NCBI GenBank assembly: GCA_013824165.1 | Contig: PNNH01000005.1 | Coordinates: 19,499-83,498 of the forward strand | Reading direction: 5' to 3' | Origin: Methylibium sp. | Lineage (GTDB): Bacteria > Pseudomonadota > Gammaproteobacteria > Burkholderiales > Burkholderiaceae_C | Length of the DNA stretch: 64,000 nucleotides | In this document: positions 19,392-28,880 of the stretch, piece after piece | Layout: each line of letters opens with the position of its first letter | Position numbering within the stretch: position 1 is the stretch's first letter | Translations under genes and position numbers: made by a program | Notes under the pieces: model-generated | Databases searched by the model: none | What the model was told of the DNA's origin: nothing | The model's input: the letters and a program-made list of their open reading frames with translations, nothing else

Positions 19392-21437
19392 ATGCAAGAG
19401 ACCGAACCGTCCAAGCCCGAGGCCGCTAGCGCAAGCGCTGAATTGGGGGCGCAGAAGGAGGCCGAGTGGGCCGACGCGCGCGCCGCTTCCGAGTCGGCAG
19501 AAAGTCTGCGCGTGGCCGAAGTCGAGCGGCTGGCCCTGCTGCGGCGCGAGGCGCTGCTGGCCGAGGTTGCGGCCTTGTCTGGCTTGCCAGGCGTGTATCG
19601 CTACTTCGATGCGCAGGATCAGGTGCTCTATGTCGGCAAGGCGAAGAACCTGAAGAAACGTGTCTCCAGCTACTTCCAGAAGGACCATGGCGGCACGCGT
19701 ATCGGCATGATGGTGGCGCGCATTGCGCGGCTCGAAACCACGGTGGTGCGCACTGAGTCCGAAGCGCTGCTGCTCGAGAACAATCTGATCAAGGCGCTGA
19801 ATCCCAGGTTCAACATCCTGTTCCGGGACGACAAGAGCTACCCCTATCTGCGCCTGTCCGGCCATGCCTGGCCACGCGTCAGTTATTACCGGGGTGCGGT
19901 CGACAAGCGGCATCGCTACTTCGGTCCCTTTCCTAGTGGGTGGGCCGTCAAGGAGTCGATCCAGCTGATCCAGAAAGTCTTCAGGCTGCGCACCTGCGAG
20001 GACACGGTGTTTAACAATCGCAGCCGACCTTGCCTGCTGTATCAGATCCGGCGCTGCTCCGGCCCCTGTGTGCCTGAGGGGCAGACCGAGGAGTACCGCC
20101 GCAACGTCAGCAATGCTGAGCGCTTCCTGCTCGGCGAGACCGACGAGGTGATGGCAGGCCTGCAGGCGCAGATGATGGCGTATGCCGAGGCCTATCAGTA
20201 CGAGCTGGCCGCCGAAGTGCGCAACCAGATCCAGGCCTTGTCCAAGGTGTTGCAGCAGCAGTCAGTCGACGAAAACAGTGCAACCGGCCGTGATCGGGAC
20301 GTCGATGTGCTGGCGGTCAAGGTGAAAGGGGGGCGCGCCTGTGTCAACCTGGCCATGGTGCGCGGCGGGCGCCATCTGGGCGACCGGGCTTACTTTCCCA
20401 AGCATGTCGAGGATGCGGCGGCTGTGCTGCTGGCTGACGATGAGTCGGATGGCGACGGTGATGCCGTGCCGGCGTCGGTCGAGCAACAGGTGCTGGAGGC
20501 CTTCATGGCCCAGCACTACCTGGATGCACAGGTGCCGTCGCTGATCGTGGTCAGCGATGCCGTGAGCGAAGGCTTGGCTGAAGCGCTCAGCGCCCAGGCT
20601 GCCAGCAAGGTGACGGTTCAGGCGCAGCCGCGCGGACAGCGTCGGATCTGGCAGGAGATGTGCATCAAGGGGGCCGAGCTGGCGCTGGCAAGGCTCTTGT
20701 CGGAGGAGGGCTCGCAGCAGGCGCGCACGCGTGCGCTGTTGGAGGCGCTGGATCTCAGCGTGGCCGAACTCGACAAGTTTCGTATCGAGTGTTTCGACAT
20801 CAGCCACACTGCGGGCGAGGCCACCATGGCATCCTGCGTGGTCTTCGAGGCGCATCAGATGCAGAGCAGCCAGTACCGTCGCTACAACATCGAGGGCATC
20901 ACCGGTGGCGACGACTACGCGGCGATGCGCCAGGTGCTGACCCGGCGCTACAGCAAGCTGGCCGAAGCGGCCACCTTGGGCACCGGGCGCTTGCCGGATC
21001 TGGTGCTGGTCGATGGCGGCAAGGGGCAGGTGTCGATGGCGCGTGCGGTATTCGAGGAACTGGGGCTGGACCTGAGCCTGATCGTCGGCGTTGAAAAAGG
21101 CGAGGGCCGCAAAGTCGGTCTGGAAGAGCTGGTGTTCGCCGATGGTCGGGAGAAGGTCTACCTGGGCCGCGACTCGGCGGCCTTGATGCTGGTGGCCCAG
21201 ATCCGCGACGAAGCCCATCGCTTTGCCATCACGGGCATGCGGGCCAAGCGGGCTGCGGTGCGCACTGGCGGTTCGAGGCTGGAAGAGGTTCCGGGCGTTG
21301 GGCCGAAGAAGCGATCACAGCTGCTGCAGCGCTTTGGCGGCGTGCGCGGCGTGGCTGCTGCGAGTGTGGACGAGCTGTGTAGCGTCAAAGGCATTTCAAG
21401 AGAATTGGCAGAGGAAATCTATCGTGTCCTGCATTGA
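19392..21437 (+). CDS. uvrC: UvrABC excinuclease subunit C
   Basis: A 681-residue nucleotide excision repair nuclease. The GIY-YIG-type domain ([29 protein letters not shown]) makes the 3' incision. A UVR motif ([23 protein letters not shown]), the RNase H-like domain for the 5' incision ([30 protein letters not shown]) and a C-terminal tandem HhH ([20 protein letters not shown]) follow in order. The chosen ATG leaves an Ala/Glu-rich tail of about 65 residues before the nuclease domain, longer than E. coli UvrC. A later start in the same frame is not excluded. It overlaps the following lipoprotein gene. Confidence 0.94.
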   Translation: MQETEPSKPEAASASAELGAQKEAEWADARAASESAESLRVAEVERLALLRREALLAEVAALSGLPGVYRYFDAQDQVLYVGKAKNLKKRVSSYFQKDHGGTRIGMMVARIARLETTVVRTESEALLLENNLIKALNPRFNILFRDDKSYPYLRLSGHAWPRVSYYRGAVDKRHRYFGPFPSGWAVKESIQLIQKVFRLRTCEDTVFNNRSRPCLLYQIRRCSGPCVPEGQTEEYRRNVSNAERFLLGETDEVMAGLQAQMMAYAEAYQYELAAEVRNQIQALSKVLQQQSVDENSATGRDRDVDVLAVKVKGGRACVNLAMVRGGRHLGDRAYFPKHVEDAAAVLLADDESDGDGDAVPASVEQQVLEAFMAQHYLDAQVPSLIVVSDAVSEGLAEALSAQAASKVTVQAQPRGQRRIWQEMCIKGAELALARLLSEEGSQQARTRALLEALDLSVAELDKFRIECFDISHTAGEATMASCVVFEAHQMQSSQYRRYNIEGITGGDDYAAMRQVLTRRYSKLAEAATLGTGRLPDLVLVDGGKGQVSMARAVFEELGLDLSLIVGVEKGEGRKVGLEELVFADGREKVYLGRDSAALMLVAQIRDEAHRFAITGMRAKRAAVRTGGSRLEEVPGVGPKKRSQLLQRFGGVRGVAAASVDELCSVKGISRELAEEIYRVLH

Positions 21438-21999
21438 ACGACAGTGCCGTGTTGTCCGCGCTTGGCAGCCTGCCGCTGCCTTGCTGAGCCTGGGCCTGCT
21501 GGCGGGTCTGGCTGGCTGCAGCCTGCCCTCGGCAACACCACCGACGCCACCGACCCAGACGCCTGATGCTGGTGCCAGGGAGCGGTCCGCAGCGGAGCGG
21601 CCGGCTGGTCCTCCCAGACCGGCTGAGCCGGCCCGGCCAGCCGCAGAGCTTCGCCTCGGCCCGCCCAGGCCGGTTCGTACTGCGGCGGAGCTGCGCACGC
21701 AGGCGGCGCAACGTCTGGTGGCGGCCAATCCGGGGCGGGTCTATACCGGCGAGGTGCCGCAGGTGCTGCTGGCAATTCCGGTGCTGGAGGTGGAGCTGAA
21801 TGCCGACGGCAGCATCAGGAAAATCGGCGTGTTGCGCAAGCCGGGGCAAGCCCTGGACACGCTGGATCTCGCGATCGCGGCTGTGCGACGCGCGGCGCCG
21901 TTTGGCGATGTCAGCGCCATGCCGAGACCGTGGAAGTTCAGTGAGACCTTCCTCTTCAACGACCAGCGCCTGTTCAAGCCCATGACGCTGGATCTGTGA
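21424..21999 (+). CDS. Putative lipoprotein with a TonB-C-like domain
   Basis: A 191-residue protein read from the GTG at 21424, overlapping the end of uvrC by 14 bases. There is no ATG nearby in this frame. The start gives an Arg-containing n-region, a Leu/Ala core and a lipobox LAGC, so the mature protein would be lipid-anchored. A Pro/Ala/Arg-rich linker of about 60 residues follows. The C-terminal ~90 residues ([22 protein letters not shown]...AAPFGDVS) resemble the fold used by TonB C-terminal domains. The exact function is unknown. It lies between uvrC and pgsA. Confidence 0.7.
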   Translation: MSCIERQCRVVRAWQPAAALLSLGLLAGLAGCSLPSATPPTPPTQTPDAGARERSAAERPAGPPRPAEPARPAAELRLGPPRPVRTAAELRTQAAQRLVAANPGRVYTGEVPQVLLAIPVLEVELNADGSIRKIGVLRKPGQALDTLDLAIAAVRRAAPFGDVSAMPRPWKFSETFLFNDQRLFKPMTLDL

Positions 22000-22074
22000 G
22001 CGGTCCTCGGCAATTTGGCGACAGCGGCGAACATGTGATGGGGCCGAGGCTGCGGATTTGGGCACAATGCCCAG

Positions 22075-22641
22075 ATGTTCTTCAACCTGCCAACACTGTT
22101 CACCTGGGCCCGCATCGTGGCGATCCCGCTGATCGTCGGAGTGTTCTACCTGGATTTGTCGCCAGCCCATCAGAACCTCTTCGCGACGGTACTCTTTGTC
22201 GTCGTCGCGCTGACCGATTGGTTGGACGGCTACCTGGCGCGCAAGCTCAATCAGACCTCATCCTTCGGCGCGTTTCTTGACCCGGTAGCGGACAAAATTC
22301 TGGTCTGCGCATCGTTGCTGGTTCTGCTGGAACTGGGGCGTGTCAATGCGCTGGTTGCGCTGGTAATCATCGGGCGGGAAATCACGATCTCGGCCCTGCG
22401 CGAGTGGATGGCACAGATCGGGGCGTCCCGTAGCGTAGCAGTCCATATGGTCGGCAAGCTCAAGACAACGGTGCAAATGGTCGCGATCCCGTTCCTGCTG
22501 TTTGACGGGCAGTTGTTCGGCGTCATTCAGACCCGCCTGTGGGGCTCTTGGTTGATCATCGCAGCGGTCATCCTGACGATCTGGTCGATGGTGTACTACC
22601 TGCAAAAGGCGATCCCTGAAATCAAGGCCCGAGCGAAGTAG
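22075..22641 (+). CDS. pgsA: CDP-diacylglycerol-glycerol-3-phosphate 3-phosphatidyltransferase
   Basis: A 188-residue inner-membrane enzyme that makes phosphatidylglycerol phosphate. The CDP-alcohol phosphotransferase signature is complete: D-W-x-D-G-x2-A-R-x8-G-x3-D-x3-D in DWLDGYLARKLN...FGAFLDPVADK. Four or so hydrophobic segments are visible, including the first (NLPTLFTWARIVAIPLIVGVFYL) and last (LIIAAVILTIWSMVYYL). The length is typical. It follows the lipoprotein gene after 75 bases. Confidence 0.95.
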   Translation: MFFNLPTLFTWARIVAIPLIVGVFYLDLSPAHQNLFATVLFVVVALTDWLDGYLARKLNQTSSFGAFLDPVADKILVCASLLVLLELGRVNALVALVIIGREITISALREWMAQIGASRSVAVHMVGKLKTTVQMVAIPFLLFDGQLFGVIQTRLWGSWLIIAAVILTIWSMVYYLQKAIPEIKARAK

Positions 22642-22707
22642 CGGACTGGGCTGACGTCGTGCTTGCTGGGTTCAGCCGGGCGTGGTCAAGGATGTATCAG
22701 GATTTTT

Positions 22708-22722
22708 CCTGTCTCAGACAGG
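22708..22722. promoter_or_regulatory. Inverted repeat upstream of the HU gene
   Basis: CCTGTC-TCA-GACAGG is a perfect inverted repeat. It lies just upstream of a -10-like TAGAAT at 22737-22742, so it would overlap the -35 region of an HU promoter. No good -35 hexamer is visible. It is a candidate operator only. Confidence 0.35.
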
Positions 22723-22847
22723 GCTGATATTGCATCTAGAATCCGATCCCCGCGGTACCGGCTTTGGCTTGCGTCACTGGCCTGCGCGGAATGAATTCCC
22801 GCACTTCTGCCTTCGTGGCGCCTTGCATTCATGTCAGGGAGTATTTT

Positions 22848-23120
22848 GTGAACAAGTCCGAACTGATCGAGCACATTGCCAAGCAGGCAGACATCTCCAA
22901 GGCGGCGGCCGGCCGCGCGCTGGAGGCGCTTGTAGGCGGCGTGAAGACCACGCTCAAGAAGAACGGCACGGTCTCGCTGGTTGGCTTTGGCACATTCAGT
23001 GTCACCAAGCGTGCGGCGCGCAGCGGTCGCAACCCGCGCACCGGTGATGCCATCAAGATCAAGTCAGCAAAGGTTCCCAAGTTCAAGCCGGGCAAGGCAT
23101 TGAAGGACGCGGTGAACTGA
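22848..23120 (+). CDS. hupB: HU-family nucleoid DNA-binding protein
   Basis: A 90-residue histone-like protein. It starts at a GTG, giving [27 protein letters not shown], with GGGAG placed about 8 bases upstream. The DNA-binding arm [26 protein letters not shown] and the tail [16 protein letters not shown] are standard. It is HU rather than IHF, judging by the length and the ISKAAAG segment. tRNA-Val follows after 17 bases. Confidence 0.95.
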   Translation: MNKSELIEHIAKQADISKAAAGRALEALVGGVKTTLKKNGTVSLVGFGTFSVTKRAARSGRNPRTGDAIKIKSAKVPKFKPGKALKDAVN

Positions 23121-23137
23121 TTTTTCCCGGTTTTACC

Positions 23138-23213
23138 GGGTGCTTAGCTCAGTTGGTAGAGCGGCTCCCTTACACGGAGTAGGTCAGCGGTTCGAGCCCG
23201 TTAGCACCCACCA
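23138..23213 (+). tRNA. tRNA-Val (anticodon TAC)
   Basis: A 76-base cloverleaf including an encoded CCA. The acceptor stem GGGTGCT pairs perfectly with AGCACCC. The D-arm is AGCTCAGTTGGTAGAGC, the anticodon loop within CCCTTACACGG carries TAC, and the T-arm is GTTCGAGCC. Its first three bases also belong to a small hairpin CCCGGT-TTT-ACCGGG formed with the end of the HU transcript. Confidence 0.96.
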
Positions 23214-23272
23214 ATTCAGGCTTGGCTTCGTCGCGAGGCGATGTCATGCATTTGGCTACAATGGGCCACAGC

Positions 23273-23296
23273 AAAGGCGAACCCCGGTTCGCCTTT
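23273..23296 (+). terminator. Hairpin after tRNA-Val
   Basis: AAAGGCGAACC and GGTTCGCCTTT are perfect complements separated by two bases (effectively a 9-bp stem with a 6-base loop), followed by GTCTTGT. It is a probable terminator for the HU/tRNA-Val transcript and lies 94 bases before ppiD. Confidence 0.6.
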
Positions 23297-23390
23297 GTCT
23301 TGTATGCACCTGCAGTCGGCGCGCATCGCTTTCGGTTGGCGTGGCAGGCTCAGAGTCGCCCGGCGGCGTTCCGCCTGTCAGAGGTCATTC

Positions 23391-25298
23391 ATGTTTGAAT
23401 TCGTTCGCACGCACAACCGACTTTTCATGTTCGTCTTGTTGCTCCTTGTGCTTCCGGCCTTTGTGCTGGTCGGCGTTGAGGGCTACAGCAGTTTCATGGC
23501 TGAAGGCAACTCGAGTGTGGCCAGCGTCAATGGGCAGAAGATCACGCAGACCGAGTGGGACGCTGCGCATCGGCAGCAAGTCGAGCGTCTGCGTGCGCAG
23601 ATGCCTACTGCGGACCTCAAGCAATACGACACGCCCGAGATCAAGAAGGAGTCGCTGGACAGCTTGGTTCGCGAGCGTGTGATGCAGACTGCTGCGGTCA
23701 AGCAGCATCTGATCGTCAGCGACGAGCGTCTGCAGGCGCTGTTCCGCTCGGACCCGGAGTTCGCCTTCCTGCGTAACCCGGATGGCACGGTGAACAAGTC
23801 CTTGCTGACCGCTCAGGGCATGAGCTCGGAGATGTTTGCGAGCCGCTTGCGTCAGGACCTGACTTTGCGTCAGGTGATGGCCGGGGTGAGCGATTCGCCG
23901 CTGGCTGTTTCGGCCAACTCGGGCGTCGCCTTTGATGCGTTGCTGCAGCGTCGTGAGTTGCAACTGCAGCGTTTCGATCCGCGCGAATACCTGGCGCAGA
24001 TCAATCCCAGTCAAGCCGACCTGGAAGCCTTCTACAAGGACCCGGCCAATTCGGCGCGATTCCAGCTGCCGGAATCGGCGGAAATTGAGTATGTGCTGCT
24101 GAATCTTGATGCCTTGCAAGGCGAGATCAAGATGGGTGACGAAGAGCTGCGCAAGTACTACAGCGAGAACGAGTCGCGCTACACGGTGGCTGAAGAGCGC
24201 CGTGCCAGCCACATCCTCATCAAGGCGGAGAAGGACGCCCCCGCCGACGAGCGTGCCAAGGCGCGCGCCAAGGCGGCAGAACTGCTCACCCAGGCTCGCC
24301 AGAATCCGGCAGGCTTTGCCGATCTGGCCCGCAAGAATTCGCAGGACGAAGGTTCAGCCGCCAACGGTGGTGACCTGGACTTCTTCGCCCGCGGCGCGAT
24401 GGTCAAGCCCTTCGAGGACGCAGCCTTTGCGCTGAAGTCTGGCGAGATCAGCAATGTGGTCGAGTCTGACTTCGGCTATCACTTGATCCAGGTGACTGGT
24501 GTGCGCGGCGGCGAACGCAAGAGCTTCGAGAGTGTCCGCCCGCAGATCGAGCAGGAAGTGCGTCGGCAGCTGGCTCAGAAACGCTACACGGAGCTTGCCG
24601 AGCAGTTCAGCAACACGGTCTACGAGCAGTCTGACAGCCTCAAGCCTGCCGCAGATCTGGCCAAGCTGAAGGTTCAAACGGCCAGCGTCCAGCGCCAGCC
24701 AGCTCCGGGTGTCGCAGGGCCGCTAGCTTCGCCCAAGCTGCTTGAACTTGTCTTCAGCGAAGAGTCTGTGCGCAACAAGCGCAACACGGAGGCCGTCGAG
24801 GTTGGGGCCAATCAGCTGGTGGCCGCGCGAGTCATCAAGCACATGCCTGCCCGCCTGCCGGCCTTGGCCGATGTGCAAGGCCAGGTGCGAGCGCAGCTGG
24901 TTCAGAAGCTGGCGGGCGAGATGGCGATCAAGAAGGGGCAGGAGCGTTTGGAGGCCATCAAGGCTTCGGACACTGGCGCTGGTCTTGGTGCGGCCGTCGT
25001 TGTGTCTCGCGCAGCGCTCGGTGGTTTGTCACCGTCGGTTGTGAAGGCGATCCTGAGCGCCGATGCGTCCAAGCTGCCAGCCTACGTCGGAACGAAGGAC
25101 GATGAGGGCGGCTATGTTTTGGCGCGCATCAACAAGCTGTTGCCGCGTGATCCCGTCATCATCGATCCCAAGCGTGCTGCGCAGCAGTATGCGCAAGCAT
25201 GGACGACGGCCGAGTCGCAGGCCTACTATGAGGCCTTGAAGAGCCGCTACAAGACGGTGATCAAGGCGAACATCGCCGCACCGGCCAGCTCTCAGTGA
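23391..25298 (+). CDS. ppiD: PpiD-type membrane-anchored periplasmic chaperone/peptidyl-prolyl isomerase
   Basis: A 635-residue protein anchored by one N-terminal transmembrane helix ([20 protein letters not shown], residues about 12-31) with the rest in the periplasm. A SurA-N-like chaperone region follows. The parvulin domain at about residues 265-375 reads [11 protein letters not shown]...[21 protein letters not shown] and ...[12 protein letters not shown]. The C-terminal chaperone-like region is Ala/Lys-rich. The ATG at 23391 gives the family start [10 protein letters not shown]. It assists folding of proteins leaving the Sec translocon. Confidence 0.94.
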   Translation: MFEFVRTHNRLFMFVLLLLVLPAFVLVGVEGYSSFMAEGNSSVASVNGQKITQTEWDAAHRQQVERLRAQMPTADLKQYDTPEIKKESLDSLVRERVMQTAAVKQHLIVSDERLQALFRSDPEFAFLRNPDGTVNKSLLTAQGMSSEMFASRLRQDLTLRQVMAGVSDSPLAVSANSGVAFDALLQRRELQLQRFDPREYLAQINPSQADLEAFYKDPANSARFQLPESAEIEYVLLNLDALQGEIKMGDEELRKYYSENESRYTVAEERRASHILIKAEKDAPADERAKARAKAAELLTQARQNPAGFADLARKNSQDEGSAANGGDLDFFARGAMVKPFEDAAFALKSGEISNVVESDFGYHLIQVTGVRGGERKSFESVRPQIEQEVRRQLAQKRYTELAEQFSNTVYEQSDSLKPAADLAKLKVQTASVQRQPAPGVAGPLASPKLLELVFSEESVRNKRNTEAVEVGANQLVAARVIKHMPARLPALADVQGQVRAQLVQKLAGEMAIKKGQERLEAIKASDTGAGLGAAVVVSRAALGGLSPSVVKAILSADASKLPAYVGTKDDEGGYVLARINKLLPRDPVIIDPKRAAQQYAQAWTTAESQAYYEALKSRYKTVIKANIAAPASSQ

Positions 25299-25346
25299 TT
25301 TTTCGTTAGACAGTCACTTTCCGTCTCCAAACCGGAAATTTCTGTC

Positions 25347-25352
25347 TATAAT
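25347..25352 (+). promoter_or_regulatory. -10 element of the tRNA-His promoter
   Basis: A perfect TATAAT lies 12 bases before the tRNA. The -35 region (TCTCCA or nearby) is weak, as is common for stable-RNA promoters helped by upstream A/T-rich DNA. Confidence 0.6.
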
Positions 25353-25364
25353 TTATGGCTCTGC

Positions 25365-25441
25365 GGTGGTTGTAGCTCAGTTGGTAGAGTCCAGGATTGT
25401 GATTCCTGTTGTCGTGGGTTCGAGTCCCATCAGCCACCCCA
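25365..25441 (+). tRNA. tRNA-His (anticodon GTG)
   Basis: A 77-base tRNA with the extra 5' G(-1) opposite C73 that is specific to tRNA-His. The acceptor GTGGTTG pairs with CAGCCAC (one G-T pair). The anticodon loop ATTGTGATT carries GTG and the T-arm is GGGTTCGAGTCCC. The CCA end is encoded. A strong terminator follows within 11 bases. Confidence 0.97.
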
Positions 25442-25451
25442 AAGAATGACC

Positions 25452-25481
25452 AAAGCCCAGAAGCACGCGCTTCTGGGCTTT
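25452..25481 (+). terminator. Terminator after tRNA-His
   Basis: A perfect 13-bp stem, AAAGCCCAGAAGC / GCTTCTGGGCTTT, with an ACGC loop and a run of T residues. Confidence 0.92.
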
Positions 25482-25790
25482 TTCATTTTCAGCCTCGAAG
25501 GCGGCCTGTTCAGGCTCAGCGTTTTTGCGACGCGGTGTGGTTGTCAGTCCGCGCGCCTCCTCCTCCTTCCTTCTCGTCCTCGCTTCCGGGCGGTACTCTG
25601 TCATGCGTCAGGGTTTTCCCGGGCGACCACCTCTTCCGTCTGGGCGAATATTCGGGCATAGTGATATTTGGCTGACCAATGCAAGGCATGCTGTGCATTT
25701 GCATCGATGCTTCTGGCCTGAGTGCGATGCTGCAAGTCGGTTCTGTCGATCCTGCGAGTGTTGGCTCAGCGACAAATGGAAGGAGACTCT
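25482..25790. other. Non-coding leader between tRNA-His and soxC
   Basis: This 309-base stretch has no convincing gene. It must contain the sox promoter. The only structure I see is a cluster of TGCA/ATGC repeats at 25679-25710 and the soxC ribosome-binding site AAGGAG just before 25791. The middle part (about 25550-25620) is pyrimidine-rich. No clear sigma-70 promoter is visible. Confidence 0.6.
25679..25704. promoter_or_regulatory. Dyad and TGCA-repeat cluster upstream of soxC
   Basis: ATGCAA and TTGCAT form a 6-bp inverted repeat with 14 bases between the arms. Further ATGC/TGCA copies lie inside and just after it. Its place about 90 bases before soxC makes it a candidate operator for a sox regulator. 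This is inference from symmetry and position only. Confidence 0.35.
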
Positions 25791-27167
25791 GTGAGTTCAG
25801 AAACAAAACCTTCGGGCCGCCTGATCAAGGCGCCCGAGTCGTTCCTTGACCAGGCCGGCATTCGGCAGGTTGTCGCGGAAGCGAAGGCAGGGCGTCGTGG
25901 CTTCATTCGAAGCGCGTTCGCTGCAGCGAGTGCGGCGGTGGCCGCGCCAGCGGTGCTGGCCACTTCGAATCCATTGCAGGCTGGCGGTGGTGACCCGAAC
26001 ATCCTTGAGCTGCCCGAGCACACCAAGGGACTCGGCCAGCCGGTGGTCACCGATGGCTACGGCAAGCCTTCGAAGTACGAAGTGAATGTGCAGCGTCGGC
26101 AAAGCCCGGGCTTGACACAGACCACTCAGGCTTCGGTGTCTTTTGCTCCTCTGCAATCGCTGTTCGGCATCGTGACGCCGAGCGGTCTGCACTTCGAGCG
26201 ACATCACCAGGGTTGGTGGGACATCGACCCGTCCAAGCATCGCCTGATGGTCAACGGGTCCGACTCGTCGATGCTGAAGAAGGCGTTGGTGCTGACGATG
26301 GACGAGCTGATGCGCTTGCCCTCCCAGTCGCGTTTCCATTTCATCGAGTGCGGTGCCAACACCGGCATGGAATGGGGCAATGTGGCTGTGCCGACCGTGC
26401 AGTACAGCCACGGCATGCTCAGTTGCTGCGAGTTCACCGGTGTGCCGCTGCGCATCCTGCTGGACATGGCTGGCGTCGACTACAAGCGCGCGCGCTTCGT
26501 GCTGGCAGAAGGGGCTGACGGCTCGTCGATGACGCGGACCATCCCGATGGAGATGGTCGAAAGTGGCGAAGTGCTGGTGGCCTATGGCCAGAACGGAGAA
26601 ATGCTCCGCCCGGAAAATGGCTACCCCTTGCGCCTGGTCGTTCCCGGTGTGCAGGGCGTGTCTTGGGTCAAGTATCTGCGTCGCATCGAAGTGGGCGACA
26701 AGCCCTACGCCGCCAAGGACGAGGCCGTTCACTACATCGACCTGATGCCGAGCGGCCTGCATCGCCAGTACACCAATATCCAGGAATGCAAGAGCGTCGT
26801 GACAACTCCGTCAGGCGGGCAGGTGCTGCTGGACAAGGGTTTCTACAACATCAGCGGGCTGGCCTGGTCCGGACGCGGTGCCATCAAGCGCGTCGATGTT
26901 TCCGTGGACGGCGGGCGCAACTGGCGCACAGCACGTCTGGAAGGCCGTCCGATGAGCAAGTGTCTGACGCGCTTCAATATCGATTGGGTCTGGGATGGCA
27001 AGCCGGCCCTGATCCAGAGTCGTGCGATGGATGACACGGGCTATGTGCAACCGACTTACGCACAACTGCGCAAGGTGCGTGGCACGCGTTCGATTTATCA
27101 CAACAATGCGATCCAGTCCTGGCTCGTGCAGGAAGACGGTGAGGTCAAGAATGTTCAGCTCTCTTAA
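25791..27167 (+). CDS. soxC: Sulfane dehydrogenase SoxC (molybdopterin subunit)
   Basis: A 458-residue periplasmic molybdenum enzyme of the sulfite oxidase family. With SoxD it oxidises the sulfane sulfur on SoxY and so allows complete oxidation of thiosulfate to sulfate. A twin-arginine signal (RRGFIRSAFAAASAAVAAPAVLA) lies near residue 35. The Mo-cofactor domain contains FIECGANTGMEWG with Cys187 as probable Mo ligand, and the Mo-co dimerisation domain follows. The GTG at 25791 is chosen for its AAGGAG site; an ATG at 25776 is an alternative. Its presence implies a full SoxXAYZBCD pathway without obligatory sulfur globules. Confidence 0.95.
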   Translation: MSSETKPSGRLIKAPESFLDQAGIRQVVAEAKAGRRGFIRSAFAAASAAVAAPAVLATSNPLQAGGGDPNILELPEHTKGLGQPVVTDGYGKPSKYEVNVQRRQSPGLTQTTQASVSFAPLQSLFGIVTPSGLHFERHHQGWWDIDPSKHRLMVNGSDSSMLKKALVLTMDELMRLPSQSRFHFIECGANTGMEWGNVAVPTVQYSHGMLSCCEFTGVPLRILLDMAGVDYKRARFVLAEGADGSSMTRTIPMEMVESGEVLVAYGQNGEMLRPENGYPLRLVVPGVQGVSWVKYLRRIEVGDKPYAAKDEAVHYIDLMPSGLHRQYTNIQECKSVVTTPSGGQVLLDKGFYNISGLAWSGRGAIKRVDVSVDGGRNWRTARLEGRPMSKCLTRFNIDWVWDGKPALIQSRAMDDTGYVQPTYAQLRKVRGTRSIYHNNAIQSWLVQEDGEVKNVQLS

Positions 27168-28233
27168 GCCCTCAAGCATGCGTGCCTTGCTGGCCCTGGT
27201 GCTGAGCTGCTCAGCAGGTGTCGCACTGGCTCAGGCCAAGGACTTCCCCGGTATTGGCCGTGCCGCGACGCCCAAGGAAATTGCGGCTTGGGACATTGAT
27301 GTCCGGCCGGACTTTAAGGGCCTGCCTAAAGGCGCTGGCTCCGTGGCGCTGGGCCAGGAAGTGTGGGAAAGCAAGTGTGCTCACTGCCATGGCATCTTCG
27401 GCGAAAGCGGTGAAGTGTTTTCGCCGCTCGTCGGCGGCACGACGGCGGACGACATCAAGACCGGTCGGGTGGCGCGTCTGACCGACGCCAGCTTCCCCGG
27501 CCGTACCACCTTGATGAAGGTGCCGACGGTTTCGACTTTGTTCGACTACATCAACCGCGCCATGCCGTGGAATGCGCCGAAGTCCCTGAGCGTGGACGAG
27601 GTCTATGGCGTGACCGCGTTCCTGCTCAACCTCGGTGGCATCCTGCCCGACAACTACGTGATGTCGGACAAGAACATTGCTGAGGTCCAGCAGCGCATGC
27701 CCAACCGCAATGGCATGACGCTGGACCACACCATGTGGCCTGGCAAGGGGCTGACCACGGCCAAGGCAGCGGATACCCGCAACACGGCTTGCATGAAGAA
27801 CTGCGACACAGGCGCGAAGATCAGCTCCTTCCTGCCGGACTATGCACGCAATGCGCACGGCAATCTGGCTGAGCAATCGCGCAGCGTGGGTGCTCAGCAC
27901 GGTATCGACACGACCAAGCCGGTCGGCGATCCGACAAAGCGCGATGCAGCGCCTGCCAAGCCTGCCGAGCCGGCCAAGCCGTCAGCCGCCGCGCTGCTGA
28001 ACAAGTACAGTTGCACCGCATGTCACGCTGCAGATGCAAAGCTGGTCGGCCCATCGTTCAAGGAGATTGCCAAGAAGTATGCTGACCGTGCGGATGCCGT
28101 TGCTTACCTGACGGCCAAGATCCGTGCGGGCGGTGTGGGCGTCTGGGGCCCGATCCCGATGCCGGCTCAAGCGCTGGGCGAGGCGGATGCCGCGCTGCTC
28201 GCGCAATGGTTCAAGAACGGAGCCTCGCGTTAA
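27151..28233 (+). CDS. soxD: Sulfane dehydrogenase SoxD (dihaem cytochrome c)
   Basis: A 360-residue exported cytochrome subunit that accepts electrons from SoxC. A Sec signal (MRALLALVLSCSAGVALAQ region) leads the protein. The first haem site CAHCH is at Cys76-His80. After an Ala/Pro/Lys-rich linker the second site CTACH is at Cys288-His292. The C-terminal domain, with VGPSFKEIAKKYAD and GPIPMPAQ, is a c551-like domain very similar to the separate cytochrome at 52109-52426. The ATG at 27151 overlaps the soxC end by 17 bases, consistent with translational coupling. Confidence 0.95.
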   Translation: MFSSLKPSSMRALLALVLSCSAGVALAQAKDFPGIGRAATPKEIAAWDIDVRPDFKGLPKGAGSVALGQEVWESKCAHCHGIFGESGEVFSPLVGGTTADDIKTGRVARLTDASFPGRTTLMKVPTVSTLFDYINRAMPWNAPKSLSVDEVYGVTAFLLNLGGILPDNYVMSDKNIAEVQQRMPNRNGMTLDHTMWPGKGLTTAKAADTRNTACMKNCDTGAKISSFLPDYARNAHGNLAEQSRSVGAQHGIDTTKPVGDPTKRDAAPAKPAEPAKPSAAALLNKYSCTACHAADAKLVGPSFKEIAKKYADRADAVAYLTAKIRAGGVGVWGPIPMPAQALGEADAALLAQWFKNGASR

Positions 28234-28322
28234 GCCTGCGGCGCGTGGACCTCAAATACGGGATGACACGTATGGTGCGCCTGTATCCTTTTATTAGCAT
28301 GGAGTGAACAAGGAGACTTCCC

Positions 28323-28793
28323 ATGATCGCAAATCGTCGACAGGTTCTGAAGCAGAGCGCCACCGTGGCCTCCCTGATGGTGGCATCTGGCGTGCTGGGC
28401 CCCCTGGCTCACGCCGCGGGTGCTGCTGCTGGCAAGGGCGCCTTTGACGCCAAGACCATGGCCGATCTGGTCAAGGCTCTGGGTTACGGTGCGCCCACCG
28501 AAAGCAAGGATGTCAGCATCACTGCGCCCGACATCGCCGAGAACGGCGCCGTGGTGCCTCTGGGTGCCACCACCACACTGGCTGGCGTCAAGCAGGTCAT
28601 GCTGCTGGTTGAGAAGAACCCGTCCGTGCTGGCTGCGCTGTTCAACGTGACGCCCGAGGTTGACGCGAGTTTCTCGACGCGCGTCAAGATGGGCCAGTCG
28701 TCCAACGTCTTCGCAGTGGCGGTGACCAATGACAACAAGGTTCTGTTCGCGCAGAAGGAAGTCAAGGTCACCTTGGGTGGTTGCGGCGGCTGA
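28323..28793 (+). CDS. soxY: Sulfur-carrier subunit SoxY
   Basis: A 156-residue periplasmic protein that carries sulfur intermediates on a cysteine in a C-terminal swinging arm. The arm is present as GGCGG at the extreme C-terminus (Cys154). The N-terminus is a twin-arginine signal, NRRQVLKQSATVASLMVASG. The beta-sandwich body includes PDIAENGAVVPLG. SoxZ follows after 87 bases. The ribosome-binding site AAGGAG is 7-8 bases before the ATG. Confidence 0.96.
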   Translation: MIANRRQVLKQSATVASLMVASGVLGPLAHAAGAAAGKGAFDAKTMADLVKALGYGAPTESKDVSITAPDIAENGAVVPLGATTTLAGVKQVMLLVEKNPSVLAALFNVTPEVDASFSTRVKMGQSSNVFAVAVTNDNKVLFAQKEVKVTLGGCGG

Positions 28794-28880
28794 TCCCGCA
28801 AAGATCCGGTGTCAACGCAAACTCAGCTAAGCATTCAATCGAGCCGGACCTCAAGCGGTTCGCTCACAAGGAGATAAAAC

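Noticed and set aside
23126..23140. Hairpin CCCGGT-TTT-ACCGGG before tRNA-Val as a terminator of the HU gene
   Set aside because: Its 3' arm contains the first three bases of the tRNA and no T-tract follows, so termination there would remove the tRNA.
23257..23262. TACAAT as a -10 box for ppiD
   Set aside because: No matching -35 hexamer at a suitable distance, and a terminator-like hairpin lies directly downstream.
25365..25441. Attachment site of an integrated element at tRNA-His
   Set aside because: No integrase gene and no recognisable copy of the tRNA 3' end were found in the window; only the block position remains suggestive.
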